The notes under the pieces: generated by a model
Database searches by the model: none
Told to the model about the DNA's origin: nothing
Seen by the model: only the letters and a program-made list of their open reading frames with translations
Source of the DNA: Oceanobacillus rekensis
GTDB taxonomy: Bacteria > Bacillota > Bacilli > Bacillales > Amphibacillaceae
Assembly: GCF_002153375.1 (NCBI RefSeq)
Contig: NZ_MTBQ01000002.1
Span: 312,223 to 376,222, forward strand
Length of the DNA stretch: 64,000 nucleotides
Direction: 5' to 3'
Program-made: the position numbers and the translations under genes
Part shown: positions 8,404-17,131 of the stretch, in pieces
How the letters are laid out: every line of letters starts with the position of its first letter
Position numbering within the stretch: position 1 is the first letter of the stretch

Positions 8404-8759
8404 CCGACTTTTTTTTGAACATCGGGGAATAGTAAGTATTGAGTATTATTAAAGTGGTCTCAAGATAACAGAATACTTATAAATTATTCCCTTTAAACAA
8501 TACTATTTGACACCAGTCTTTATGTGTTTTATTATGTACACCTGATACATTTTTACCACCTTTTTAAACTGCAAATAATGAATTTCACTTCGATTAATTT
8601 AAGTGACCACTATTATTCCAATGAAAATAAGTATATGTTTTTCACCAGACAACTATCCTTAGGTAAATAAAAGTCGGAATATTAAGTTAATATACCGTTT
8701 CTAATTACCACTTGCATCACCGGTAGTAGTGTATTAGAAATCATAGAAGGAGAGCTATT
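8404..8759. other. Leader region of the TRAP transporter genes
   Basis: Some 356 bases without a gene. A well-matched promoter lies at 8507-8535, leaving about 220 bases of untranslated leader before dctP. I found no convincing riboswitch fold, cre or CodY box in it. The leader end carries AGAAGGAG as ribosome-binding site for the gene at 8760. Confidence 0.5.
8507..8535 (+). promoter_or_regulatory. Sigma-A promoter of the TRAP transporter operon
   Basis: TTGACA at 8507-8512, 17-base spacer, TATTAT at 8530-8535. It is the only good promoter before dctP. Confidence 0.65.
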
Positions 8760-9815
8760 ATGACAATAAAAAAGAGTGTAACGCCTATAATCATGATTAT
8801 CATTTTTCTAGGTCTTATTTTATTAGGGAATTTGGCATTAAATTCAAGTGCGGAATCTGATAATTCCGATACTATCCATCTTCGTCTCGGACAAGTAAAA
8901 GCAGCTTCTCATGCAGTGTCACTGGGAATTGATAAATTTGCAGAATTAGTGGAAGAAAAATCAGATGGAGAAATTATTATTGAAACGTTTCATGATGGTT
9001 TAATTGGAAATGATCGTGAGGTAATTGAAAGTGCTCAAATGGGAAGTATTGCAATGGCAAGCTCGTCAACACCAAATATGACCAGCTTTACGAACTATTT
9101 TACTGCTTGGGATCTTCCGTACATTTTTGAAACGAAAGAAGAGGTATATACTGCTATTGATGGAAAACCCGGTGAAATCGTGCGCGACCAAATGGAGAAT
9201 AATGGTTTTAAAGTTATCTTTTTCCCTGACTATGGTTACCGGCAGATTGTAAATAATGTTCGACCAGTAAAAGTTCCAGAGGATATGTCTGGATTGAAAA
9301 TCAGAACAACGAATTCAAAAATAGAACAGGCTGATTTCGTTGAATATGGTGCAAATCCAACCCCTGTAGCATGGTCTGAGGTATTTACTGCTCTTCAGCA
9401 AGGTACAGTCGAAGGTGAAGGAAACAGCTATTCATTACTTTGGGATTCCAAGCATCAGGAAGTGTTGGATTATGCGACAGAAGTAAATTATAACTACAGT
9501 TCGGATATCGTTGTTATGAATCTGGAAAAATATAATGCTTTGTCTGAGGAACATCAGCAAATAATCATGGAAGCAGGAGTAGAAGCTACAGAATGGCAGC
9601 GTGAGATAGCAAATAAAAATGATGATATAGCGAAACAGGAATTCATAGATTATGGAATCGAAGTATATGAGCCTACCGAAGAGGAAATGAAACAATGGAA
9701 ACAGGCTTCTGAACCGGTATGGGATCAGTTTGTAGTCGAAGGAATTGCTGAACCGGAGTATGTTGAGATTATCTTAGAAACACTAGGAAAGACAAGAGAG
9801 GATATTTTTGAATAG
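8760..9815 (+). CDS. dctP: TRAP transporter solute-binding protein (DctP family)
   Basis: 351 residues. An N-terminal hydrophobic segment (residues 8-27) serves as signal peptide or anchor. The body is a DctP-type periplasmic-binding fold: LRLGQVKAASHAVSLGIDKFAELVEEKS at the start of the mature part, the strand-helix SGLKIRTTNSKIEQ (containing the arginine that usually grips the carboxylate of the ligand), and NPTPVAWSEVFTALQQGTVEGEG. It delivers a carboxylate or similar solute to the fused membrane protein encoded 41 bases downstream. Substrate is unknown; C4-dicarboxylates or sugar acids are the usual ligands. Start ATG at 8760 with GAAGGAG upstream. Confidence 0.9.
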   Translation: MTIKKSVTPIIMIIIFLGLILLGNLALNSSAESDNSDTIHLRLGQVKAASHAVSLGIDKFAELVEEKSDGEIIIETFHDGLIGNDREVIESAQMGSIAMASSSTPNMTSFTNYFTAWDLPYIFETKEEVYTAIDGKPGEIVRDQMENNGFKVIFFPDYGYRQIVNNVRPVKVPEDMSGLKIRTTNSKIEQADFVEYGANPTPVAWSEVFTALQQGTVEGEGNSYSLLWDSKHQEVLDYATEVNYNYSSDIVVMNLEKYNALSEEHQQIIMEAGVEATEWQREIANKNDDIAKQEFIDYGIEVYEPTEEEMKQWKQASEPVWDQFVVEGIAEPEYVEIILETLGKTREDIFE

Positions 9816-9856
9816 TATCTTTATAAAAATAGATTTTATGATTAGGGGATGAAAAC

Positions 9857-11767
9857 ATGGCAGAAGATATAACAATTGGTGGAAGCACCAACCACGAGAA
9901 ACCTCCATCTGAAAATAGGAGTCCGCTAAAACGAATCTGGGGATTTATTGATCACCGATTGGAAGAGATATTAGTAGTTGTTGGTTTTGCTGTTTTTATC
10001 CTTTTAATCAATCTTCAGGTAATCAACCGGTATGTATTGACGTTTATAGAGATTGGAAACATTACGACTTGGACTGAAGAAATTGCTAGATACATTTTTA
10101 TATTCGTATCCTTTCTCGGGGCCAGTTTAGCCATTAAAAAACGAGAAAGTATTCGGGTAAATATCGTTGTTGATCGTTTCCCGAAGCATGTTCGGAATGC
10201 GATTGATGCAGCAAATAGTGTATTTATGCTATATTTCAGTTTTATTATGGTTTCTTATGGATTTAACTTAATCAATTTTCAAATGGAAACAAATCAGGTG
10301 ACTCCTGCATTAGGTATACCAATGGCCCTAGCTTACAGTGCTATACCAATCGGTTTCCTGTTAATGGGGGTTCGTCTCATTCAAACTTTAATTGAAGATA
10401 TGAAGGGGATGTCTGCGAAAGACGGATTACTGACTGCCGGTATATCTATATTATTTATTTTACCAGCAGTGCTATTTAAAGACGGCAGTATTACATTGCT
10501 ATTATTTGGTTATTTTATATTATTTATTGTATTTGGTATGCAGATTGCATTTGCACTTGGGATTAGTACACTAGCAACTGTGCTTGCCACGGATGCAATC
10601 CCAGTTGACTTTTTCCCGCAAACAGCATTTACAAGTATTGATAGTTTTCCAATTATGGCTGTACCATTTTTCATCGCAGCAGGAATAATTATGGGTAACA
10701 GTGGGATTATACAGAAATTATTGAATCTGTCGGATGAATTATTAGGGTTTCTACCAGGTGGACTGGCACTGGTCGCTATTGTTACAAGTATGTTTTTCTC
10801 AGCAATTAGTGGATCTGGCCCAGCAACGGTTGCAGCAATTGGTACACTGCTGATTCCAGCAATGATTAAACAGGGCTACAATCCAGGATTCTCTGCTGCT
10901 GTCGTTGCAGCGGCAGGTACGATTGGAATAATTATTCCACCAAGTAATCCTCTTGTTATTTACGGGGTTGTTGGTCAGCAGTCGATTACCGAGTTATTCA
11001 TGGCAGGTATTGTTCCTGGAATTCTGACAGGACTTGGATTAATACTCGTTACTTTCTTTATCTCAAAGAAGAATGGATGGAGGGGTGACAAAGATTCATT
11101 TAGTCTGAAAGGCACATTAAAGGCGACGTGGGATGCAAAATTCGCCTTATTGGTACCAGTAATTATTTTAGGTGGTATTTATGGTGGTATTATGACACCA
11201 ACTGAAGCGGCGGCTGTTGCTGCAGCTTATGGTTTAGTAATTGGTATGTTTGTTTATAAGGATCTTAATTTTAAAGGTGTCTATAAGAGTCTTGCATCAG
11301 CAGGCGTTACCTCAGCTGTTATTATCTTGCTGATTGTGATGGCAAATATATTCGGTCGCTTGATAACATTGGAACAAGTAGCAGAAACCGTTGCTAGTTT
11401 TGTTTTATCCATTAGTGAAAACAAAATCGTTATCCTGTTACTATTGAATGTGTTTTTGTTACTAGTGGGACTTGTCCTCGAAGCTTTGGCGGCAATCGTT
11501 ATTTTAACACCGATTTTACTGCCAATGGCAATGGAACTAGGAATTGATCCTATTCATTTCGGTATTATTATGATTCTCAACCTGGCTATCGGATTGATTA
11601 CACCACCAGTTGGCGTAAACCTTTTCGTATCAGCTGGTGTAACGAAGATGAAAATAGAAGAAGTTATTAGAGGCGTGATGCCTCTGTTAATCGCAATGAT
11701 TGTTGTGTTATTGCTCGTCACCTATATTCCGGAAATAAGTATGTTTTTTGTGGAATTGATGCGTTAA
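9857..11767 (+). CDS. TRAP transporter fused small and large permease (DctQM)
   Basis: 636-residue membrane protein. Residues about 1-185 form the DctQ part (four membrane segments, with NRYVLTFIEIG and WTEEIARYIFIFVSFLGAS). Residues about 190-636 form the DctM ion-coupled part with at least twelve segments, including FFSAISGSGPATVAAIGT and GTIGIIIPPSNPLVIYG, conserved in DctM. Natural fusion of Q and M is known in part of the family. It works with the DctP protein encoded just upstream and is driven by a sodium gradient in characterised systems, which would suit a salt-tolerant host. Start ATG at 9857, ribosome-binding site AGGGGATG. Confidence 0.92.
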   Translation: MAEDITIGGSTNHEKPPSENRSPLKRIWGFIDHRLEEILVVVGFAVFILLINLQVINRYVLTFIEIGNITTWTEEIARYIFIFVSFLGASLAIKKRESIRVNIVVDRFPKHVRNAIDAANSVFMLYFSFIMVSYGFNLINFQMETNQVTPALGIPMALAYSAIPIGFLLMGVRLIQTLIEDMKGMSAKDGLLTAGISILFILPAVLFKDGSITLLLFGYFILFIVFGMQIAFALGISTLATVLATDAIPVDFFPQTAFTSIDSFPIMAVPFFIAAGIIMGNSGIIQKLLNLSDELLGFLPGGLALVAIVTSMFFSAISGSGPATVAAIGTLLIPAMIKQGYNPGFSAAVVAAAGTIGIIIPPSNPLVIYGVVGQQSITELFMAGIVPGILTGLGLILVTFFISKKNGWRGDKDSFSLKGTLKATWDAKFALLVPVIILGGIYGGIMTPTEAAAVAAAYGLVIGMFVYKDLNFKGVYKSLASAGVTSAVIILLIVMANIFGRLITLEQVAETVASFVLSISENKIVILLLLNVFLLLVGLVLEALAAIVILTPILLPMAMELGIDPIHFGIIMILNLAIGLITPPVGVNLFVSAGVTKMKIEEVIRGVMPLLIAMIVVLLLVTYIPEISMFFVELMR

Positions 11768-11893
11768 TCATTATGTTTATAAAATTTACTGCGCGGGTTA
11801 GATGTCCGGGGATTTCTTCTGAAAAGCATATTTTTGGATTTCCTAAAATTTCATGGGATAATAAAAAGATACTATAGGATTGGAGATATTTAA

Positions 11894-12193
11894 ATGAAAT
11901 GTAAAATTAATCGCAATGCAGCTAAAGTACTAAAAAATATGTTAACTACGGAAGAAGCAGAAGGTAAAATGATTCGTGTTAATATTTCCAATATGCATGG
12001 AGACCATGCACATTATGGTATCTCATTTGATACACCAACAGAACATGATGAGATTGTGAAAACAGATAAAGATGTGGATATTTTGCTTGATACGCGGGAA
12101 GAGTTTCTGGATGGAATCTGGATTCAATATTTCTTTGTAGAAAATGAAGGATTTGTCATTACAAATCCATCTAAAGGATCAGGACATCACTAA
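11894..12193 (+). CDS. HesB/IscA-fold family protein without the cluster-binding cysteines
   Basis: 99 residues that follow the HesB/IscA domain pattern (basic N-terminal helix, GKMIRVNISNMHG strand, VDILLDTREEFLDGIWIQYFF, and GFVITNPSKGSGHH at the C terminus). A-type iron-sulfur carriers need one central cysteine and a C-terminal CxC; here the only cysteine is residue 3, and the tail ends Gly-Ser-Gly-His-His. It therefore resembles the HesB-like selenoprotein-related group whose metal role is unproven. Start ATG at 11894 with TTGGAGA upstream. A strong bidirectional terminator follows. Iron-sulfur function should not be assumed. Confidence 0.7.
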   Translation: MKCKINRNAAKVLKNMLTTEEAEGKMIRVNISNMHGDHAHYGISFDTPTEHDEIVKTDKDVDILLDTREEFLDGIWIQYFFVENEGFVITNPSKGSGHH

Positions 12194-12198
12194 ATTGC

Positions 12199-12236
12199 AA
12201 AAAAAGAAATCGGCGCTGTTGCCGATTTCTTTTTTT
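12199..12236. terminator. Bidirectional terminator between hesB-like gene and ppk
   Basis: Stem of about 16 bases, AAAGAAATCGGC / GCCGATTTCTTT, with A and T runs on both sides. It can stop transcripts from the left, and also ppk transcripts coming from the right after they have crossed the repeat array. Confidence 0.85.
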
Positions 12237-12245
12237 AGGATGTTA

Positions 12246-12507
12246 ACGGTTGTGCCATCGCACTACAAAGTTGCGCAGTCCTGTTCTAAAGTTGTGCCAT
12301 CGTACCACAAAGTTGCGCAGTCCCGTTCTAAAGTTGTGCCATCGCACCACAAAGTTGCGCAGTCCTGTTCTAAAGTTGTGCCATCGCACCACAAAGTTGC
12401 GCAGTCCCGTTCTAAAGTTGTGCCATCGCACCACAAAGTTGCGCAGTCCTGTTCTAAAGTTGTGCCATCGCACCACAAAGTTGCGCAGTCCGCTCTAAAG
12501 TTGTGCC
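12246..12507 (+). repeat. Alternating 21-base repeat array 2 (42-base period)
   Basis: Units starting with AAAGTTG occur at 12267, 12288, 12309, 12330, 12351, 12372, 12393, 12414, 12435, 12456, 12477 and 12497 (21-base steps, last step 20), with a degenerate unit at 12246. A units read AAAGTTGCGCAGTCC and B units AAAGTTGTGCCATCGCACCAC minus the last base; they alternate strictly. B units can form a small hairpin (GTTGTGC, loop CATC, GCACCAC, six of seven pairs). The array abuts the ppk stop codon, so on the minus strand it is the ppk 3' untranslated region. Near-identity of units suggests recent expansion. Confidence 0.93.
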
Positions 12508-14603
12508 TACTCCTCATCATCCAAAACCTGATAAGCAATCTCAGACAACTTCATTTGACTATCCACTTCTTTTTCTCCATGTTTTGCGCTTGTATAGTGG
12601 TAGGTGCCATCGCTCGCCTGTTCCCTTGCTTTGACATTGTCATTTAGTGTGACGGTTAATACGTCTTTAATTCTTTCTTTTACTGACTGCTCATAGATTG
12701 GGAACAGTAGCTCGACACGCTTTTTCATATTTCTTGTCATCATGTCGGCGGAAGAAAGGAAAATTCGCTCGTCCCCATCACTATGGAAATAAAAGATTCT
12801 ACTATGCTCCAGAAAGCGTCCGACAATGCTTCTGACACGGATGTTTTCACTGACACCTGCAATGCCGGGCTTCAGGCAGCAGATTCCCCGGACGATGAGG
12901 TCTATTTTTACGCCTGCCTGGGAAGCTTCGTAAAATTTCCTGATTAGAATTTTATCTGTTAAGGAATTCATTTTGGCAATAATTCTTCCATTTTCCTTCT
13001 TTTTATGAAAACTAATTTCCTCGTCTATATAGCGCATAAAATCTTCCTGAATATCAAAAGGGGCCATGGATAGATGATTAAAATTAGGTTTTTCAGTAAA
13101 TCCACTTAAATAATTGAAGAAATGGGTGGCATCAATTCCGAATTTTCGCTTCGTTGTGATGATGCCCATATCCGTATACGAACTTGCTGTCGAATCATTA
13201 TAGTTTCCTGTTCCAAGATGGACAAAACGTTCGATTTTTTCCTTGCGTTTACGGACGATTAATGTAATTTTACTATGAGTTTTAAGAGAATTCATGCCAT
13301 AAATTACATGGCAACCAGTCTTTTCTAATTCCTTTGCCCATTGTACATTTTGTTCTTCATCAAATCTTGCTTTTAATTCGACGAGTACAGTGACTTGCTT
13401 CCCATTTTCAGCAGCCTGTTTCAATCCTTTGATAATAGGGGAATTCCCACTGACGCGGTATAGCGTTTGTTTAATCGCCAAAACATCGGGATCATTTGCA
13501 GCATCTTTAACAAGATCAACGACAGGTTCGAATGATTCATAAGGATGATGCAGAAAAATATCTCTTTTCTCAGCAGCTTCAAAGACTGTCTCCTCACGAG
13601 AAATATCTTGTGGTTGCTGTGGCATAAGTGTTTCATAAATCAAATGTTCATTCTCGATTTGTACTTTCTTATAAAAGCCAAAAAGATAGGTAAGGTCAAG
13701 CGGGCCGTCAACCACATACATATCTTTTTCGTGGATTTCCAATACATATAAAAGAAACTTTACAATCGCTTCATCGTATTTATCTGAACGGACCTCAAGT
13801 CGTACGGCAGCACCCCATTTTCGCTTCCTCAGTTCTTTTTCAATTTCCTTTAGAAGGTCCCTTGCGCCCTCTTCATGTATTGTCAGGTCGGCATTTCTCG
13901 TAATCCGAAATTCGGTGATGGAACGAACATGATATCCTTTAAACAGTTTATGAATATAGTGTGAAATAATATCTTCAAGCAAAATATATTGATCTGTCCC
14001 TGGAACCTTCATAAAGCGATCGAGTAATGCAGGGAGCTGGACAATCGCATTTTTCGTTATTGGGTTCTGCTTGTCATACAGATCTTCCAGTACGATTGCC
14101 ATATTAATCGACTTGTTGGAAAGCATTGGAAAAGGATGGTAGGCATCGATGGCCAACGGTGTCAGGACAGGGAAAATATATTCATCAAAATAAGCTTCAA
14201 GTTTTTCATTCTGTTCAGCTGTTAGTTCGTCAGCTGTAATAACTGAAATATTTTCTTCTGCAAGCTCGGAAAGAAGACGACGGTACATGAAGTATTGGCT
14301 TTCTACGAGCAAATGGTTTTCTTTGGATATTGCCTCTAATTGCTGCTTTGGTGTTAGCCCAGCTTTATTTTCAGGTTTATTGAAATCAGCTTTCACCTGA
14401 TCTTTTAGGCCTGCAACCCTAACCATGAAAAACTCATCCAGATTGGAAGAGAATATGGAAACGAATTTAAATCGCTCCAAAAGTGGGTTTCTCGTATCAT
14501 TTGCTTCCTCAAGAACTCTTTTATTGAAGGCAAGCCAGCTAAGTTCTCTATTGTTGTAATACATTGGGTTATCCAAATCAATTAGTTTGTCAGTTGTTTT
14601 CAA
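12507..14603 (-). CDS. ppk: Polyphosphate kinase 1
   Basis: About 698 residues, normal length for Ppk1, which reversibly polymerises the gamma-phosphate of ATP into polyphosphate. Visible parts: N-terminal NRELSWLAFNKRVLEEA and SSNLDEFFMVRVAGLKDQ; the head domain; AIKQTLYRVSGNSPI; VELKARFDEEQNVQWAKELE; SLKTHSKITLIVR and HLGTGNYND, the region of the autophosphorylated histidine; and FLEHSRIFYF with a second active-site histidine. I prefer the TTG at 14603 as start because AAGGGTG lies six bases upstream; a GTG at 14612 overlaps that site. It lies 179 bases downstream of ppx on the same strand, the classic pairing of synthesis and breakdown genes. Confidence 0.95.
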   Translation of the reverse strand: MKTTDKLIDLDNPMYYNNRELSWLAFNKRVLEEANDTRNPLLERFKFVSIFSSNLDEFFMVRVAGLKDQVKADFNKPENKAGLTPKQQLEAISKENHLLVESQYFMYRRLLSELAEENISVITADELTAEQNEKLEAYFDEYIFPVLTPLAIDAYHPFPMLSNKSINMAIVLEDLYDKQNPITKNAIVQLPALLDRFMKVPGTDQYILLEDIISHYIHKLFKGYHVRSITEFRITRNADLTIHEEGARDLLKEIEKELRKRKWGAAVRLEVRSDKYDEAIVKFLLYVLEIHEKDMYVVDGPLDLTYLFGFYKKVQIENEHLIYETLMPQQPQDISREETVFEAAEKRDIFLHHPYESFEPVVDLVKDAANDPDVLAIKQTLYRVSGNSPIIKGLKQAAENGKQVTVLVELKARFDEEQNVQWAKELEKTGCHVIYGMNSLKTHSKITLIVRKRKEKIERFVHLGTGNYNDSTASSYTDMGIITTKRKFGIDATHFFNYLSGFTEKPNFNHLSMAPFDIQEDFMRYIDEEISFHKKKENGRIIAKMNSLTDKILIRKFYEASQAGVKIDLIVRGICCLKPGIAGVSENIRVRSIVGRFLEHSRIFYFHSDGDERIFLSSADMMTRNMKKRVELLFPIYEQSVKERIKDVLTVTLNDNVKAREQASDGTYHYTSAKHGEKEVDSQMKLSEIAYQVLDDEE

Positions 14604-14782
14604 TATAATCACCCTTAAATGAAGTCGCTATTAGCAGGTATTCCAAAAGTTCGGTAAAAATAACACATCGAACTTCTTGGTCATTTTTATCCTTCATTTT
14701 CAAACACTAATAATTTAATTGTATAACAATTATTCGACAATAAATGATAAGTTTTTGTAAAGTTTTAAGGAAAAAGTAAAAA

Positions 14783-16327
14783 TTAACCCACTAAATCTTT
14801 TTCGCTATATAGAAAAATGACGTCAATATTTCTTCCGAGAGTTTTTTCCAAATGCTTCTTCTGTTTTTCTAGCTGGTACTGTTCCGGTTTGTAATCCTGT
14901 TTACAATAGAATGTCAGCGTTATTACTTCCTCGCCAATTTCCATAGCAAAGTTTGTTATTACCTGTCTGTTGGTTGCATCCATACAATAAGTAAATTTAA
15001 GTAAGGAGCCAAGTAATTCTATTTTTTTCCGCTCTTCCTTTAAGAACCAGTTTTTAAAAGGAGCGATGAATTGTTTGAAAACCGTTTTGTTTTTATAGGA
15101 TGCGATCAATGCCAATTTTAGACGTTCCATATGCATAAGCCCATCAATGGTCCGATTGGCCAGCAGGTAAAACGTGTGCTGAGGGCTTGATTCAGAATCA
15201 ATATATTCTCCAAGATTATATACATAGCTAGCCCGCTTTAATGGTATCCAATCTTCCTTTGTCAGTGACCAAATCCCTTTGGACTGTAGTCCTTTAAATA
15301 ATTTTTCCATTAGCAACCCGATATGCTGGATTTGGTTAAAATCCAGTTTGTATTCATAGATTAACTCTATTAAGCTGTCCTCAAGCACGTTCGGGTATAG
15401 ATTTGTTTCTGTGTTTCCTGATAAATATTCATAGAAAACACCATCACGGAGTCCTTTTCTGCTTAGGATAAACCCTTTTGCATCGATTACTTCGTATAAA
15501 TTAAGAAAAGCACTAGCAGCAGGTAAAATCGTATCCGCTCGGTCTTTGGAAAGTCCCTCTACCTTTTCCAATTCATCCTTTTCAAGTGTTGCAAGATAGG
15601 TTACGATGGCAGCAATATCACTGTCATTCATTTGATATTGATGTAGTCCTGCAAGAGGATAGGCTTTCCTGTTTTGATCGATTTGCGCCAGATTACGAGC
15701 ACTTCCACCGATACCAATCAATGGAACAGATTTATTCTGCAACCAGTTTAAGGTGCTGAACTGCTCTTGCAGAAATCCACGTAACTTCATCAAATTTTTC
15801 TCGATAGAATTTTCTTGTTTAAGGAATTCCTTTAATGTTAATGCGCCGAAAGGAAAACTGTGATATTCCTGTAAAACTCGGTTCTTAAAATAAGTTATTT
15901 CTGTACTTCCGCCACCAATATCAATGGTGATTCCCTCGGTAATAGAAGTGGAATTGACAACAGATAGATAACCATAAGTTGCTTCTTCTCTTTCAGATAA
16001 TATCCGCATTTCCCAGCCGATTTCATCCAGAACGATCTGCTTAATTTCATCCTTATTGCGTGCTTGGCGAATGGTTGCAGTAGCAATTACGACAAAGTTG
16101 TCCAATTGATAGGTTTCCATTACATTTTTAAAGCTTTGGAGTGTTGAAATCAATTTCCTAATTCCAGTCTCGTTTAACATGCTTTCCTCATCAAGGTAGT
16201 TACGCAGGCGAGCAACAGCCTTAACGTTTTCAACTTCATGTAATCGACCAGAATTTTCTTGATTATAAACAACGAATCGCATCGTATTTGACCCGATATC
16301 AATGACTGCATAGTAGCTTTTTTTCAT
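14783..16327 (-). CDS. ppx: Exopolyphosphatase (Ppx/GppA family)
   Basis: 514 residues. It belongs to the actin-like ASKHA fold: phosphate-1 loop VIDIGSNTMRFVVYN at the N terminus, and phosphate-2 loop GITIDIGGGSTEITYF near residue 140. The C-terminal half resembles the HD-like helical domain seen in long Ppx proteins. It releases phosphate from the end of polyphosphate and may also hydrolyse pppGpp. ATG at 16327 is preferred over the upstream ATG at 16372 because GGTGAT stands right before it and the protein then begins with the family pattern. It is the first gene of the ppx-ppk unit; TATAAT (minus strand) about 25 bases upstream is a plausible -10 box. Confidence 0.92.
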   Translation of the reverse strand: MKKSYYAVIDIGSNTMRFVVYNQENSGRLHEVENVKAVARLRNYLDEESMLNETGIRKLISTLQSFKNVMETYQLDNFVVIATATIRQARNKDEIKQIVLDEIGWEMRILSEREEATYGYLSVVNSTSITEGITIDIGGGSTEITYFKNRVLQEYHSFPFGALTLKEFLKQENSIEKNLMKLRGFLQEQFSTLNWLQNKSVPLIGIGGSARNLAQIDQNRKAYPLAGLHQYQMNDSDIAAIVTYLATLEKDELEKVEGLSKDRADTILPAASAFLNLYEVIDAKGFILSRKGLRDGVFYEYLSGNTETNLYPNVLEDSLIELIYEYKLDFNQIQHIGLLMEKLFKGLQSKGIWSLTKEDWIPLKRASYVYNLGEYIDSESSPQHTFYLLANRTIDGLMHMERLKLALIASYKNKTVFKQFIAPFKNWFLKEERKKIELLGSLLKFTYCMDATNRQVITNFAMEIGEEVITLTFYCKQDYKPEQYQLEKQKKHLEKTLGRNIDVIFLYSEKDLVG

Positions 16328-16559
16328 TACTATCACCAGTTTCTGTAAGTTATTATAAGATGTATATTTCACTGTTTTAAAGGCAATGTTACCGAATATT
16401 TAACAAGACATTCGTAATTCCCGGATAATCCTAATTATTTCTTTAATCCCCTAGTTTGGCAATAGACAAACCTGAAGACGTTTCTATTAAAACGGCTGTT
16501 TTTAAAGACTTGGACTGCAGCTACTCGCCCCGCCCAAAGATGTTCAGCTACGGCTCCTT

Positions 16560-16636
16560 GAGGCAAACGTATAAGCAATGGACACTTCAAGTCAAATTCA
16601 TGCACTTTTCCGGTCCCTTGCTTATACGTTTGCCTC
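16560..16636. repeat. Perfect 19-base inverted repeat
   Basis: GAGGCAAACGTATAAGCAA (16560-16578) and its exact reverse complement at 16618-16636 flank a 39-base loop. There is no T run, so a terminator is unlikely. It lies in a gene-free stretch (16328-17131) next to a copy of the dispersed two-module element. Confidence 0.8.
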
Positions 16637-16711
16637 TAACCAGTCACCTCCGCCTTTCTAAGTATGTTGCTTTTGTCACAAAGACTAGGAACTGCTTCAT
16701 AAACTACGTCT

Positions 16712-16955
16712 CTTCGGCGACCGCTCTGGGAAATACACTGCGCGCCATCCTAAGGCGGCTGGTGAAGCCCCTTCATGCTAACACATTTCAGTGTCTCACC
16801 GATGCCTTTCTTCCCACAGCTAGTTAGAAATGGCTTGCAATTACTGTACTTGCAATAGTTAAAATAGCATCATACAACTTCACTAGTCCGGGATTGCTCT
16901 GGACGGTGACTCCTGCGGGAACAGCACGTGTCCGAAGACCCCGCAGAAAGGAATG
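16712..16955 (+). repeat. Dispersed two-module element, copy A (decayed)
   Basis: Module alpha starts at 16712 with CTTCGGCGACCGCTCTGGG and continues with AAATACACTG, GGCTGGTGAAGCCCC and GTCTCACCGATGCC; its right arm is damaged. Module beta (about 16875-16945) has CAACTTCACTAGTCCGGG, CGGTGACTCCTGCGGGA and GCACGTGTCCGAAGACCCC, but is cut short. Same element as at 23637-23962 and, reversed, at 37986-38312. Together with the inverted repeat at 16560 it fills the 800-base gap between ppx and the next gene. Confidence 0.8.
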
Positions 16956-17131
16956 GTTTGCTTCCGTTTGTAATATTAATCATAACATTCACATGAATCT
17001 GGGCATGACATAAACTATTAGAAAACTTGGTGTTTGCTATGAGGTTGGGCGAATGCCAAGCCGCACTTATGCAGATAGGAAAATTTTCGTACTTTCTTAT
17101 CCTGCTAAAAATGATAAAAGGATGTGGTGAT

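Noticed and set aside
8536-8759. Riboswitch in the TRAP transporter leader
   Set aside because: No conserved aptamer blocks or terminator stem could be drawn.
12246-12507. Plasmid-type iterons or replication origin
   Set aside because: Spacing near 21 bases recalls iterons, but no replication initiator gene, DnaA boxes or AT-rich unwinding region lies nearby.
12144-12647. Open frames through repeat array 2 on both strands (for example 12250-12498, and 12243-12538 on the minus strand)
   Set aside because: A 21-base unit without stop codons keeps every frame open. The frames lack suitable starts and overlap the end of ppk; no real protein is supported.
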